Numbered from the stretch's first letter, positions 45,781 through 58,079 are shown. The stretch is DNA of 64,000 nucleotides from Chamaelirium japonicum (GCA_947650365.1 OX393553.1:65227611-65291610), one strand, 5' to 3'. Notes: generated by a model from the letters alone, not told the origin. Made by a program: numbers and translations.

Positions 45781-47558
45781 TGTACGATCGCATCTTCACT
45801 AGGAGCCGGGGGTTTTTCTTTTGGCTAAGACTAATTAAGTATTGTTTGGTTGACTCGGGTGTGAGTCAGAGTCAAGTTGACTTGATGGAACAATGGGTCG
45901 GATCGATCCAATTGTGGACGGTTACAAACCGTTGAATTGGACTGGACGGCTGGCCCAACAATTGGTACGTGCGTGCTATGTCTGATAGTGGATGTGGTAG
46001 CAGGTGGGCGAAGGAATTGGGTCTCATGGAGAAGCTACCCTTTGCTAGGGATAGGGTGGTGGAGATGTATTTCTGGGTATTGGCGGTGTACTTTGAGCCT
46101 TGCTATTCTCACAGCAGGATTATGATGACAAAGGTTATGGTCATGCTGAGCTTTGTGGATGACTTCTACGACTCCTATGGCACATTAGATGAACTCCGAC
46201 ATTACACTGATGCGGTTCAAAGGTTCGACAATCCAAACTCAATGCCTTTTATGTTTATTGTCTCTAACTAATAGCTCGATCAGTTCGTAAGACAAATGCA
46301 ATATAATCCTTGGTCACAAGAGTTTGAATAAATGCTACGATATATTTCCTCACGTTCCGTAGATGGGAGCTTGGGGCTGTTGATGTGGTACCAGACTACA
46401 TGAAAGATCAATTTGTTGCCATGATCAACACCTTCAATGGGTTTGAAGAAGAGCTAGAAGGAGAGGATAAATCCTATCATGTTTACTATCTCAAAGAAGC
46501 TGTATGCTTGATTTACTTTCCTCTAGCTCTTTGATCTTCATCGAGATTTACTTGACTCCATGAATGATTAGCTTCTGGGTTGGTGAACCGCAGATGATAG
46601 ATACGGCTAGAGCCTACTTCAAAGAAGCCAAATGGAGGGAAGAAAGATGTGTGCTGACTTTAGAAGAACATCTAAATCTATCTATACCTAGCGCTTCGTA
46701 TGGCCTTCTAGTCTGTGGTGCTTTTATTGGCATGGGGGATGTGGCAACCAAGGAGGCATACGAGTGGGTGGCGAGTTTTCCAAAGATCATCTACACCTCA
46801 ACTAGACTCGGCAGGTTCAGTAATGACATTGTTTCACATGAGGTGAGTTCTGTTTTTTTTTTTTTTGAGAAATCCCTCTAGGGTGGGAGGGGGGTTTGGC
46901 CTATACCCCAACCAGTATATAAATATTAACAAAGTTAATTACATGGTAGGAAGGAAAACAAACTCTAAGAAACAATTAAGGACATAAATCAGACGCTAGC
47001 AATACCATTCAAATGACTAGATTTTATGGGATCAGCTTTTGATCCTGTGAATCAGTTCCTGTTGTGAGGCGGAAGATTGCTGGAAGACCCTTCTATTGCG
47101 CTCTGACCAGATGTTCCAGGCAGTGGCCATCACTATAATATCCCAAATCTTCCTATGCTCTTGACCAACTCTTTTCTTTCTCCACAATGTCCAAAGGGAT
47201 GGAATTGAAGCTGGATGGGGTGAGTTCTTTTGAAAGATTTCTTTTTTGGTACATTGAATGGTGGTCCAAATCTGATGATCCTTAGGTCTTCCCTCACTAG
47301 ATCTATACTTACATCAGGGATCATATCATCCCAAAAACCCTCGATCCTATTGACTCTGTCCTCACGGGAGAGCCAATGTGTTGAAGAATTTACAGTTCTA
47401 AGAATTCAATGCAGTGGCACTGTGGGGGAGGATCACGACTGTCATACGGCCCACCTCCAACAATTAATGGAAGGTGTTGACCTTCGAGATATATGGCACT
47501 GTGAGATGCGAAGCTATCGCATACTTAGCTGTCACGCAGACACTATGGAGTAGAGATC

Positions 47559-47592
<34 letters not shown>

Positions 47593-49071
47593 TGACACAG
47601 GATGTGGTGATGAAATTCAACCGAAGCCTACGTCTCCGTACGGTAAGACGAAACCTTTGAATCCACTATCTCTGAAGAAGTAGCGCTACTCTCGACAGGC
47701 CGAGGAGTGCTTATACAAGTAGGTAGAGGGTGGAGTAGGCTTGGTGAAGTCTGATCACCAGAAGGCTTAAGAAGCTCTAGAAAATAGAAAGTGGGATGTG
47801 TGATAATATAATTCGATCTGGAATATTTGTCGGGTTTCCTATTTATATAGGTTTGGGAATATCAGGGGTTTGGTTAATATCTGGGCGATTTACTAGACCC
47901 CGAATAGTATCTGTGGGCCCCAGGCAGGACTGCGGATCCCACTGTTCTCTCCATGGGTCGCAGGTAGGGATACGGGTCTCACCGTCGTCTTCGTGGGCCC
48001 TAGAAATAATTGCCGGTCTCCATGGCCCCAAATAGGGCTGGGGGTCCCACTGTCGGGTGTTAGCCAGATTTTACACCCACAAGCACCTCCTCCAATTGTT
48101 GCCAAACATACTGACATGACATGATAAGAGGGCAAACCTTAACGATACTCCCCACACCCAACAAAACGGCATCGCACGCCTTACTAGCATCAGTGAATGC
48201 CACCACACGGGAGTAATTCCCTCGCAACACTTCCTCCAAGGCCCCTTTTAGGGTCCATAACTCCACTAACAGTACTGCAGAGTGTACGTAACACCGAAAA
48301 ATAGTTGCCGCACACACCACGCTCTTCCAAGGTCGCGACAACCCAAGATCCACTCGCAATCTCCTCTTGAGATTGAATGGCACCATCCACCCAAACAATA
48401 AACTCCGCCTTGTCATCCAAACCCACCGTAGGTCAACTGGCCTGGCTGTGGTATAAGAATTGGGCTAGCTCAGAACGGCCCTGAAGAACTATAGCCATGT
48501 TAGACAACACACATCCTCCACGTATTTTCGCACGCCTCGCCATTCACAGTCCCCACATGACCATCGCCATGGTCTCACCTGGTATCGGCTCATGCCGCCG
48601 CCGCACCTACTGAGAAACCGGTTGCTCAATGTCTTTCTCCGGGGACGGACACCAAGGACTGACGCCATAGCCCATCCCTTTACAAGAATTCATGATGTAG
48701 CAATTTGACAAGTTCTTTGTTATTTGAGATGCATTTGGTGTGGCTCTAAACTCTGGCTATCCTCTTGATTCCTACAGTTTGAGCAATCGAGAGTACATGT
48801 TGCTTCCACAGTAGAGTGCTGCATGAAACAAGATGGCATATCCGTCGAGGAGGCATATGAGAAGCTTCGAGGAATGGTGGAAGACGCGTGGAAAGTTATA
48901 AACCTGGAGTGCCTTGAGCAGATTGTAATCCCCAGGGCGCTGATGGTACCGATCGTTAATCTCTCATGCTTCGTCGAAGTGGTCTACAAGTATGGCGATG
49001 GATATACTCACCCTGCAACATTATTGAAAGACAAAGTTTCCTTTGTGCTGGTCGAACCTGTTCCCATATGA
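44498..49071 (+). CDS. TPS: Terpene synthase, TPS-a/b type, probably a cytosolic sesquiterpene synthase (578 aa, 7 exons)
   Basis: Exons 44498-44680, 45001-45268, 45357-45741, 46004-46222, 46363-46501, 46594-46842 and 48778-49071 join with GT-AG introns to an open frame of 578 codons plus stop. Seven exons and this length are standard for class III plant terpene synthases. The protein has no long plastid signal: [15 protein letters not shown] starts at residue 36, a variant of RRx8W with Pro for the second Arg. The N-terminal helical domain covers about 36-215 and the metal-binding domain about 270-540. The active site is intact: RDR at 294-296, DDFYD at 331-335 and NDIVSHEFE (475-483; N, S and E in the NSE/DTE positions). 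The enzyme would ionise farnesyl (or geranyl) diphosphate with Mg2+ and cyclise it. The product cannot be read from sequence. The last intron (1.9 kb) is filled by a LINE and a solo LTR. Confidence 0.93.
46852..48760 (-). mobile_element. LINE fragment in the last intron of the terpene synthase gene
   Basis: A T run at 46852-46868 is the poly-A tail of a minus-strand LINE, next to the family tail GAGAAATCCCTCT. Moving up the minus strand are [19 protein letters not shown] (about 47130-47075) and [21 protein letters not shown] (about 47400-47330). Beyond a nested LTR comes an RNase H-like domain (48426-48090: [49 protein letters not shown]). It is 5'-truncated, with the far end near 48700-48760 uncertain. 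It lies antisense to the host gene and does not remove the splice sites. Confidence 0.85.
47421..48081 (-). mobile_element. Solo LTR of a Tat-like gypsy element, antisense, inside the LINE
   Basis: Read on the minus strand it starts TGTGGGTGTAAAATCTGGC and ends TCCCCCACA, matching the start and end of the LTR at 5627-6559. It also shares GGAGACGTAGGCTTCGG and weak copies of the GGGACCC...CTGCC minisatellite. The flanks ggcac (47416-47420) and agcac (48082-48086) form a 5-bp duplication with one mismatch, and the LINE coding sequence continues on both sides. A (GA)n run at 47560-47590 lies within it. No internal part is left. Confidence 0.8.
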
Positions 49072-50034
49072 GAGGGAGGCCTACAACTACATTCTTATGC
49101 AGACTTATTATGTATTGTATTTGTACTCAGTCATGTTTGTTCGGTTCTAATAACAAGGGTATGATTGAACCAATTTGAGAGAAGTACCAGTTAGGACCAC
49201 CCAACTACTATCAAAAATATAAAATAGGACCACTTTTGAAAATAAGTAGAAGATAGGGATCATTTGGATACCATAACAATTTATGTTAGGGAGCGGCTAT
49301 ATACAAAGCATTATTTAATTTCTAAAGACAGGTCGTGATCAAAGGCAGCCTTATAAGTTATTGCATTTTGCTAAGGATAGCTCACGACTATAGGCAGCCC
49401 CTAGATGATGTAAGCAGCCCACCGTCTATTGCTTTCCTTCCTCCCCTGCTCGTCGGTGCTTCTGATCTCGAGCAAATCATCGCCTCCTCCTTCTCTTCCC
49501 ACTTTATCTTCCTCCACCTCCGCCCCTCCTTCTTCCTCCTACCCTCGGCCATTTCAGGCCGAGTGATTCTACAACCCATTCGTCCTGAAGAGACTGTGTA
49601 TTGTAATGGCACTCGGCCACCAATGATAGAATGGTTTGTTGGGGCGCTCGGAGTCTAATGATTGAATGGTCAGTGGGAGCACTCGGCCTGAAATGGCCAA
49701 ATGAGATGTAGAGAGTAGTAGAGGCGTAAGAAGAAGAGGAAGGCAGCAATACAAGTGGATTTTTCCAACATATTTTTTTTCTTCTATCAGTCTAATATGG
49801 AATTTTGCCGACGGCAATAATAATTGCCGCTGGCCAAAACCTATTGAGTTTTTAAACTTTTTTGGTTTTTTTATTACTGTCGGACGTTTAGTTTCTGTCG
49901 TAAAAAATAATTATACCGATGGATAGGATATGACCCCCATTGGTAGAAGAGTATTTACTACCGCTGGAACACAAACAATTCGTCGATACAATATTTTTTT
50001 AAAATTTATTATTTTTTTATAGTTATGCCTGATG
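49072..50034. other. Region 3' of the terpene synthase, no gene recognised
   Basis: Frames such as 49335-49658 show no domain. A perfect 19-bp inverted repeat (GGCCATTTCAGGCCGAGTG at 49549-49567 and its complement at 49679-49697) frames a small hairpin-like block. From 49800 to 50010 the text GCCGACGG / ACTGTCGG recalls CACTA subterminal repeats, so this may be a remnant of a non-autonomous CACTA element. Confidence 0.5.
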
Positions 50035-50269
50035 GAAAATAAAAAGGTTTTTACCGAAATGGCCACCAACTCTCAACTATTGTTGAGAATGGACCCCATT
50101 GAGAAATCTGAACGAAAATGGCCTTTAGCACGTGTGAAACAGCTAGCATGGTGACACTAAACTGGTGAAAAGACATTTTGATCCTTACCTTTGTAAAAAC
50201 CCATTGTGGCTAGGTTTCTTACCCATTTCTGATAAATCCAGATGTTTGCTTGGTTTTCGTCTCGATCAA

Positions 50270-50480
50270 CCGTTGTTGAGGCTTCGTCGGACCGCCTCTA
50301 TTTCAACCAGTGTCCATTTCAAGCATCGTTGAGGCTTCGTCGGACCGCCTCCATTTCAACCGGCGTCCATTTCAATCGTCGTTAAAGCTTTGTCAGAAAC
50401 CACCCCATCTTATTTGTCGAAAATCGCCTCCATTTCAACCATCATTGAGGCTTTGTCGGAAATCATCGCATCTTATTTGT
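50270..50480 (+). repeat. Short tandem repeats in the leader region of MULE-B
   Basis: A unit of about 58-62 bp (GAGGCTTCGTCGGACCGCCT, then CCATTTCAACC) recurs three to four times, with later copies diverged. It lies where MULE-A has its untranslated exon. Confidence 0.7.
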
Positions 50481-50869
50481 TGCCAGAGGAGGCTCGTGGT
50501 CGGAGAGAGGTCGCCGACGGTACACAGAAGGCTTGGAGTTCTTCGACGAATTAAGTTTGCCGAGGTATGTTCTATAAACCCAAATCTTAGCCCTATGTTT
50601 TTATTTAATTTAGTTTTTTCTAATTATCCCACATTGTGATCTGGATATTTTTTTAGAACTAAATTATGCCTTAATTTCTCGTAAGAGGTACAACTCAGTT
50701 CTTATACTAAGAAACTTTTACTCCCCAAATTGTTTTGTTCATATTTCACTCCCCAAATAGGCCTAAATTTTTCTAAATTTTTTCATCAAATTTTTTCATC
50801 AATTTTAACATGCCTTAATTTCTTTTAAGAGGTATAGCTCAGTTCTCTTACTAAGAAATTTGAGAAAAA

Positions 50870-52709
50870 AATTTTCTTACTTGAGGAGAAATATGCAAAG
50901 ATGATCTCCTCAATGGAGGAGAAATATGAGAGGAATATCTCCTCAATTGAGGAGAGACATACGGAGGAGTTCTCTTTACTTAGAGAATAATACAATCAAC
51001 ACTGCATCAGTGTATACAATCAGGTAAACCAACAATAATTCCTATATTTAATTATTTATATACTTTTTGTATATATATATTTATTGACTTTATGTTTATA
51101 TTGAACGGTATGTGCAGAAGGAGAAGGAGAATGAAGACAGATTCTCTTTATTTGATTAGGATTTGGGCATCGAGAAGAAGAATGAGGAAAAGAATAAAGG
51201 CGAGGTAGAGGGTGATAGACAAGGAAAGGAAGGAGAAGCGAAGGCAAAGGATATTGAAGAGGAGGGAGCCGAGGTGGAGGGAAAAGAGGAGAATGAGAAT
51301 AAGAAGAGGGAAACTAAGGAGGTGAAGGGAACGGATCACAAGAAAAGTATCATTGATGTAGATATGCTTTCGATCAGCAATCCATTAAAAGTTTTTACAT
51401 CACAGCGGATAAAGAAACTGGGTCCGCTAATATGTTCTCCATATACCACCAACAAAACGAAAACTCTCCGTAAGGAAATAGAATAAGAGGAGATCATGGG
51501 CGTGGATAAATATATCAAAAGGCTATCGTCTGAAGAGCAAGAGTCAATGATAGCTTTTCATGATGGAAACAGAAATAAATTATAACTTATTCACTATATA
51601 ATCCATTTTGGAAGGATAACACATTTTGTCTCTTAATAATTTATGGGATTATTGTCACTATAGACCATATTTTTAATTGATGGGATTGTTGTAATCCTTT
51701 AATTAATTAACAAACTATGTGAGAGAATATCATGGGTGATGTGCGAGGTGAGTGTATATCAATTATCATTTTTGATATCTCGATATATCATATTCAATAT
51801 TATAAAACTATATATTATTGCAGCATATTGATACTTATATGTACTTGCTTAAGGAGCGCATATTAAGGAATTAGAGCCCCGGTACATTCACCATTTCTAT
51901 AGCTTGGACATATTATTGGGTATGTCTCTGATTCTTAATAGTATTTGTATAAAAAAATTTCTTAGAATTCAATAAATATTTAATATTTATTTATGAATTT
52001 AAAATATTATGTCAAAGTTGCTATTAGAGTTGGAAGGACTATGTACAAAGCCATGATGGAATCCCAAATTATACTAAGCTTATACATTCTTTCATCACAT
52101 TATATAGGTGGTTGAAAGGATTCAGGAGTAATGTAAAAGATAAGAAAGAGGATTTCAAACCGATATGGCGGTGTTCATACATTATCATCCCTATCAATAA
52201 AGAAAACCTCCATTGGTACCTTGGAATTCTCCATATAAAAGATCAGAAATTATTTTTGTTAGACTCTCTTTACAATGACCATGTTTCTAAGTATAGTAGA
52301 AAACTCCAATCATTTTTAGAAATTCTACCAATGTTTTTATATTTTTTGGGAGATGAAAATGCTTAGTTAGGTGCAAAATGGACGGCCAAAAATAATAAAG
52401 ATGACCTTCCTAGGCAAATAAATGGGTAAGTTTATATTACTAAATACTGAAAAATTATTAGTCATTTTATATAACTAACAATTTTATATGTTATATAGGT
52501 ATGATTGTGGTGTTTTTCTTATAACTTTTGCAAACTATTACAACAGCAACCAGAAGCCGGATTTCAGTCAGGTATAATATTAAGTTGTTTACAACGTAGT
52601 TATATTTCAATAATTACACTTATAATCTAATTGTTTATATTTGCAGGTTGATATGACATCTTTTCGAAGGAGAATTGCGTGTCAAATCTTGCCTAAATAT
52701 ATGGACTGA
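50870..52709 (+). pseudogene. MULE-B Ulp1-type protease gene, reduced
   Basis: The DUF1985-like N-terminal part of MULE-A is absent. What remains: a coiled-coil-like piece (EEKYAKMISSMEEKYERNIS near 50885-50990), a charged exon ending TSQRIKKLGPLICSPYTTN (51163-51486; MULE-A has SQRMRRPGPHLCSPYTD), an HIDTYMYLLKERI exon near 51824, and the peptidase core at 52100-52709. The core keeps His (LHWYLG), Asp (LLDSLYND), Gln (LPRQING) and Cys (YDCGVF), the last after a GT-AG intron at 52426-52499, and ends QILPKYMD. Several stops lie between (for example after GDENA and after RKEIE), so it is a pseudogene in spite of the complete catalytic set. Confidence 0.75.
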
Positions 52710-52884
52710 AGAGTTGACAAGACTGAAGGACTGACAAGGCTTTCTAATTGTGTAGAGTTTTATAATTGTAAATTTAATTTATATGAAGTTATCTAATTAT
52801 AAACTTGAGTAATATTGTTATATGGGATAATGTGAAGTTATGTAAACTTAAGTAATCTTGTTATGTGAAGTTATATGAAATCAT

Positions 52885-53785
52885 GTGGAGTTAATATTTC
52901 GTCTCGACAAATACACAGTCATGGCTTACCCGAGACTGGCCAACTCAAAGCCTGTGAAAAATTAGATAAAAATGGGACGAAATATAATATTTCGTCAATG
53001 TTTCATCTCAACAGATACACAGCCATGGCTTACCCGAGACTAACCAACTTTATCCTGTAAAAATTAGACAAAAGTAGGACGAAATATAATATTTCATTAA
53101 TGTTTCGTCTCGACAGATACACAGTCATGAATTACCCGAGACTGGTCAACTTCAGCCTGTGAAAAATTAGACGAAAGTGGGATGGAAGATAATATTTCAT
53201 CAATGTTTCGTCTTGACAAATACTCATGGCTTACCCGAGACTGGCCAACTTCAGTCTATGAATTAGACAAAAGTGGAAGGAAAGATAATATTTTGTCAAT
53301 ATTTCGTCTCGACAAATATAATCATGGCTTACCCGAGACTGGCCAACTTCGATCTGTGAAAAATTAGATGAAATTGAGATGAAATATAATATTTCGTCAA
53401 TGTTTCGTCTCAACAAATACACAGTCATGGGTTACCCGAGACTGGCCAACTTCATCCTGTGAAAAATTAGACAAAAGTGGGACGAAAGATAATATTTCGT
53501 CAATGTTTGTTCTCGACAAATACACAGTCATGGATTACCCGAGACTGGCCAACTTCTCCCTATGAAAAATTAGATGAAAGTAGAAGAAAATATAATATTT
53601 TGTCAATGTTTCAACTCGATAAATACACAGTCATGGCTTACTCGAGACTGGCCAACGTCATCCTTTGAAAAATTAGACGAAAGTGGGACAAAATATAATA
53701 TTTCGTCAATGTTTTGTCTCGATAAATGCACAGTCATGGCTTACCTGATTCTGCTAACTTCGGCTGTGAAAAATTAGACAAAAAT
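52885..53785 (+). repeat. Satellite-like array of about 101-bp units between the MULE-B genes
   Basis: Nine units align on TTTCGTCTCGACAAATACAC, then AGTCATGGCTTACCCGAGAC (starts near 52894, 53000, 53103, 53206, 53304, 53403, 53505, 53607 and 53710). Units vary by about 10% and in length. The 61-67-residue frames reported by simple translation are the repeat itself. Confidence 0.93.
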
Positions 53786-54599
53786 TAATAGGCTCTTGAA
53801 ATTGGGTACTAAAACATGTAAAACCTATAGAGATTTATAGCCATATAAAACCTGTAGACATACAAAATTATGGATCATAGCACGGATTTAACTAGATCTC
53901 CAAAAATGTCATTATAATACTTCACTCGAAGATGATCTCCAAAAATATCATTACAATATTTCACTCGAAGCTGATTTTGAATATGATTTCTAGAAATGCG
54001 ATTACAATACTTCACTCTAAAATTTTTGTTCAAACATGCACCATAGCCACACTTAATACTTTACAAAAGTTAGATACTAAATTAGAGTTCTCCTTACATG
54101 TCATTACAATAACCTTTATTTATATTACAATAAATATAAATATAAATGCTATCATAGCCAAAAGTACTCCTAACATGCAAAACCTACACTCCCGAGTGGT
54201 AAACTTATGAGCGAGAGGTACAAAAGGGGCGCAATATGAAGGTGCAGGATACTTGCTATCCAAAGAGATATCACGATTACTATTAGGAGGGTGATAATTA
54301 CTTTGGAACTTAGATAAGTGATCTTCATAAATGATACAAAGATCCTTCATAGCCATTAACTTATCGTTGACACTCCTCCCAATTGTAGTAAATGTCAGGT
54401 CTTCTGTCCACAAATACCATATAATACTTATTTGCCATAAGCTCGATACCTGTACAATCATATCATTCAATAAGTTTATAAGATGTTCAATAAATAATTA
54501 AATATATAAATGAATAAGAAGAATAGTTATTCATAATATGTATTGAACAAGTAAAAAAACATGATACCTTTACTCTACAATAACAGAAAAATTATATGA

Positions 54600-57416
54600 T
54601 TTTTTGTTATATCCAGAACATTTATATCTAGTACATTTGGCAGTCCAGCGTTTCTCACCCTGTGAGAGAATTCTTTTTTTATTTAGCTTTCCTGCTATTT
54701 TTTTTCAATTGGTGGGATTAGTTTATTAGCTGACTTAATGATTTCTTAGGTCTTCCACTCACTTTTATTAGCAATTAGGTAGATAGATTCTGCATAGGTT
54801 GCCCTGTACTTATCCGTTGTTTAGTAGTGGGTACAAAATAGATAAGGATCCATCTTATACTATGCAATTTCGGCTAATGCATGTAAACATAACATGACTA
54901 TCGCATAAAATTTACAATATGTGCATTTTCGATTGCTTAAAACTACATGATCAAAATATTGTATAGATATAACCATATACTTATCGATATTACTAGAATG
55001 ACACGCTGTACCACGAGCTCTATCTATATCTCCGGCTACCTTATTTTCTTCCCATTTTATTAGTTTTGTTGTCAAAGTTGTTACCATATTTCTTCATTTG
55101 AACCATAAAATCTGGAGTTTAAACCGATATTGCTCCAAAATCATAATGATGGGTAGTTCTCTAATATATTTAAGGATACTAGTGTAACTTTTAGAACTAT
55201 TTGTGGTTATAATATTATACCTTCTGTGTGTGAAATACACTGTAGTATATTTTGCTGGTTTAATTTTTCATAACCAGTCATGTGTATCTTCATTCATATG
55301 TTTTATAATTTCTATCACTTGATAAAACTTTGATTCTTTTATTGTCTTTGCAGCTGTATAAATATAAGAGTATAATCTTTGTTGTTTGAATTTGGTATAT
55401 ATGTTTTGCGAAATATGGAACGCACAATAACCATGTACAGTATCTGGAAAGACAATAGAAACTTGAGCCAACAAAGTCTTATGTCGGTCGGATATAATAA
55501 CCAAATCATTAACTTAGCCCAAGCTGTCCCGCAGTTGTGTCAAGAACCAATTCCAACTTTTATTGTTCTCAGATTCACCAATCCCAATAGCAACGGGAAA
55601 CATATGATTATCTTCATCCAAAGTGATAGCAATAAATAAAGTACTTTTGTAGTTGCCTTTTAAATGAGATCCGTCAACGGCTATTACCGGTCTTAGATTT
55701 TGTCTTTGAAAACTATGTAAATATGGATCAAGAACCATAAAAACAGCCTTAAATCTATCTCCTTTCCTTAAAATATTAGTAATGGTTCTAGGATTATTTT
55801 GTGCAACCCAATGACAATATGCTGGAAGAATCACATACGAGTCCTCGTATGAGCCTCTTAAAACAGTAATTATCATATCCCTTGCCAGCCATACTTTTCG
55901 ATAAGTGATCTGCACACCAAATTCTTGCTGCACATCACATGTAATTGCTTTGGGAGAGTACAATACATGTGCTTCTATTGGATCTTTCACAAAATCACAT
56001 ATCAATTTGCTTGTAGCTTGTCGATGATCAATTTCACACTACGGCAATGAGCAGTTGTGTAGGCCTAGGAAAGTAATTTTGAAAACATCACACCATTTTT
56101 GTCTACTTGTATGTAATCTCCAACTGTAGTTTTCTCTTTTATATTTCAATGAATATCTTGTTCTATTGGACTTCATCACCTTGTACTCAGTTTTTGTAAA
56201 TAAAGTATTTTTCTGTATTATCTTGATCAATGTGTCTTTATTTATAAACATCTGATTATGATAAAGTTGTTAATAATCATCTTTTATTTCAACAATAATA
56301 GGGAATTCGTTGATTACGTATTTATCTTCATAAACCATAACAGAATCAGGTATTGAAAACTTATGTACATCATTTTCCATCCAACCGCTATTGGCAAAAT
56401 ACCATTTCTAACTATTTCTCAGTTGTATTTTTTTTCTTTTTTATTTGTTAGCCATACTTTCTTCTTGCTTACAGATAATATCCTTATCCTTCAGCTGACT
56501 ATTCTATTGAGTGTGCTTTGGAGGCACTACCATATCCGCAGGAGTATCAATGAATAATTCATCCAATACATCATAACCAGCAGGCTTCTGGTTAAGATCT
56601 ATAGATAATTTTGCATCTCTTCTTGACCCACTATGATCGTTATTTGTATTCACCTTACTGGGTATATATTATTTAAAAACATATAAGTACATGAATTAAT
56701 TAATAATCAAAATTATAACAGAAGATAATTAGAAAAATTATTATACCTTCTGTCATTCATAACAGTGTCAAATAATAGAGGGTTGTCTTTAGGTTTCTCC
56801 ATACTAGTCTTGTACTCAATACGTTGAGTGTTATCATGACTGACATCTAGAGTGCATAGTACAAAACGGAAATCTTTACCATAATTAATATTATTATTTT
56901 TATCCGTATGCAAATCTCGAATACCGAATGATGACGCGATCGAATAATGAACCTCCGATGATGTTGAGATATTTTTTAAGTCAACGGGAGGGGTAACTAC
57001 ACAAGGTGTTTTACGAGGCACCTGTGTCGTTTCTTTCAACTTCCACTTACTACTGAGTGGTTCGATTTTAATCGACCTGTGAATAGATCCTGGATTTTTC
57101 AGTACTCTATTTATTAGCAATGAGACATTGCTATTATTGGCTCAGATGTTATGGGCAATAAATACTACAACATCATTATCATCCATAATTTAAATAGAAA
57201 AACCTGCAAGTTTACGTGGATATAAAACCTTCATTGTGATTTCATACTTTTTGAGACTATCATTTGTAATCTTATAAATTTTCTAAAGAAGATAGTTATA
57301 ATCCGATTTTATAAATAAAATGATATTTTTAGTTCTTCCGCCCCTGTACTTGTACTTTTCTTTCAAATATAACAATTCTCTATCGTAACAATAAAGTATG
57401 GGTAATGTTGAATCCA
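54600..57416 (-). pseudogene. MULE-B transposase gene, decayed but with all domains
   Basis: It starts MDSTLPILYCYDRELLYLKE at 57416, matching MULE-A. Next are the N-terminal domain and a linker (57120-56713), then the zinc/DNA-binding part with TRYSLKYKRENYSWRLHTSR (56170-56100) and the MULE DDE core. The core has VFMVLDPYLHSFQRQNLRPVIAVDGSHLKGNYKSTLF (first Asp in VDG), GESENNKSWNWFL, then IISDRHKTLL (second Asp) and HGYCAFHISQN (55504-55430). A SWIM zinc finger with CTYCKFYAIVMLCLHALA is at 54940-54865. The C-terminal tail (KKRILSQGEKRW, then a worn zinc knuckle) is near 54690-54600. Several stops and frame changes show it is inactive. Confidence 0.85.
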
Positions 57417-58079
57417 TTTTTTAAATCCCTGTTAGCATAGAATCACAATATCAAAACTCAACAATATAAAATTTAATATCAAAGATTAATCAAATTTATC
57501 CAATACAAAATAGACTCATCACGACTAACAATTCTTATTTATTTTTTACTTTTAAACTCTTTGATCAAAATATAAAATGTGATGCTAATATTCAGCTAAT
57601 TTTGTTGATTTCGTTCCTCTTTTGTCATAACTATATTGATGAATAGCTAATTTTATCGATTTCATCACTTTTTCATCATAAAATATGATGTTACTATTTT
57701 AAGCATAGAATCACAATATCAAAACTCACGAGTCTTGATAGTGAAGTATAGGAGTCGTTGAAAGGGTGAAGTGTAGGAGCCATCGAAAAGGATGAAATGA
57801 AGGAAGACTCATGAGTTTTGATGATCACTGTTGAAATGGGTGGCCGGTTGTCCCACAGTTGTCGTCGAATAATTGCCATCGAAAGAGGTGGAGGAAGCCA
57901 CCGTCCAAATGAGGGGAGTGAAGGGAGACTCAATGAAAGATAGGGTTTTAGTAAAAGGGTAGTTTGGTTCCAAAGAGTTTCAATGGTCATTTTGGAAAAG
58001 CCAAAAGCAGCCTGACCCATTCTCAACAATAGTTGAGAGTTGGTGGCCATTTCGGTAAAAACCTCAAAATAGAATATAC

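Larger units (their letters stand above)
50044..58065. mobile_element. MULE-B: second Mutator-like element (8.0 kb) with Ulp1 and transposase genes
   Basis: The left end AGGTTTTTACCGAAATGGCC and the right end, its complement at about 58030-58065, continue as inverted repeats through ACTCTCAACTATTGTTGAGA and then weaken. The extreme ends match those of MULE-A (GAGGTTTTT-CC-AAATG). Flanks aaaataaaa (50036-50044) and aaaatagaa (58066-58074) may be a decayed 9-bp duplication. The plan is like MULE-A: Ulp1-type gene (+) on the left and transposase (-) on the right, facing each other. It carries the catalytic core that MULE-A lost. Both genes are decayed. Confidence 0.82.

Noticed and set aside
45678-45935. 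ORF crossing the CTCTCT/TGTGTG microsatellite in terpene synthase intron 3
   Set aside because: It runs over the exon 3 donor into the intron; protein homology returns only after the acceptor at 46003.
52875-53777. Four small ORFs with LDKY and LTRDWPTS repeats
   Set aside because: They are shadows of the 101-bp satellite in MULE-B.
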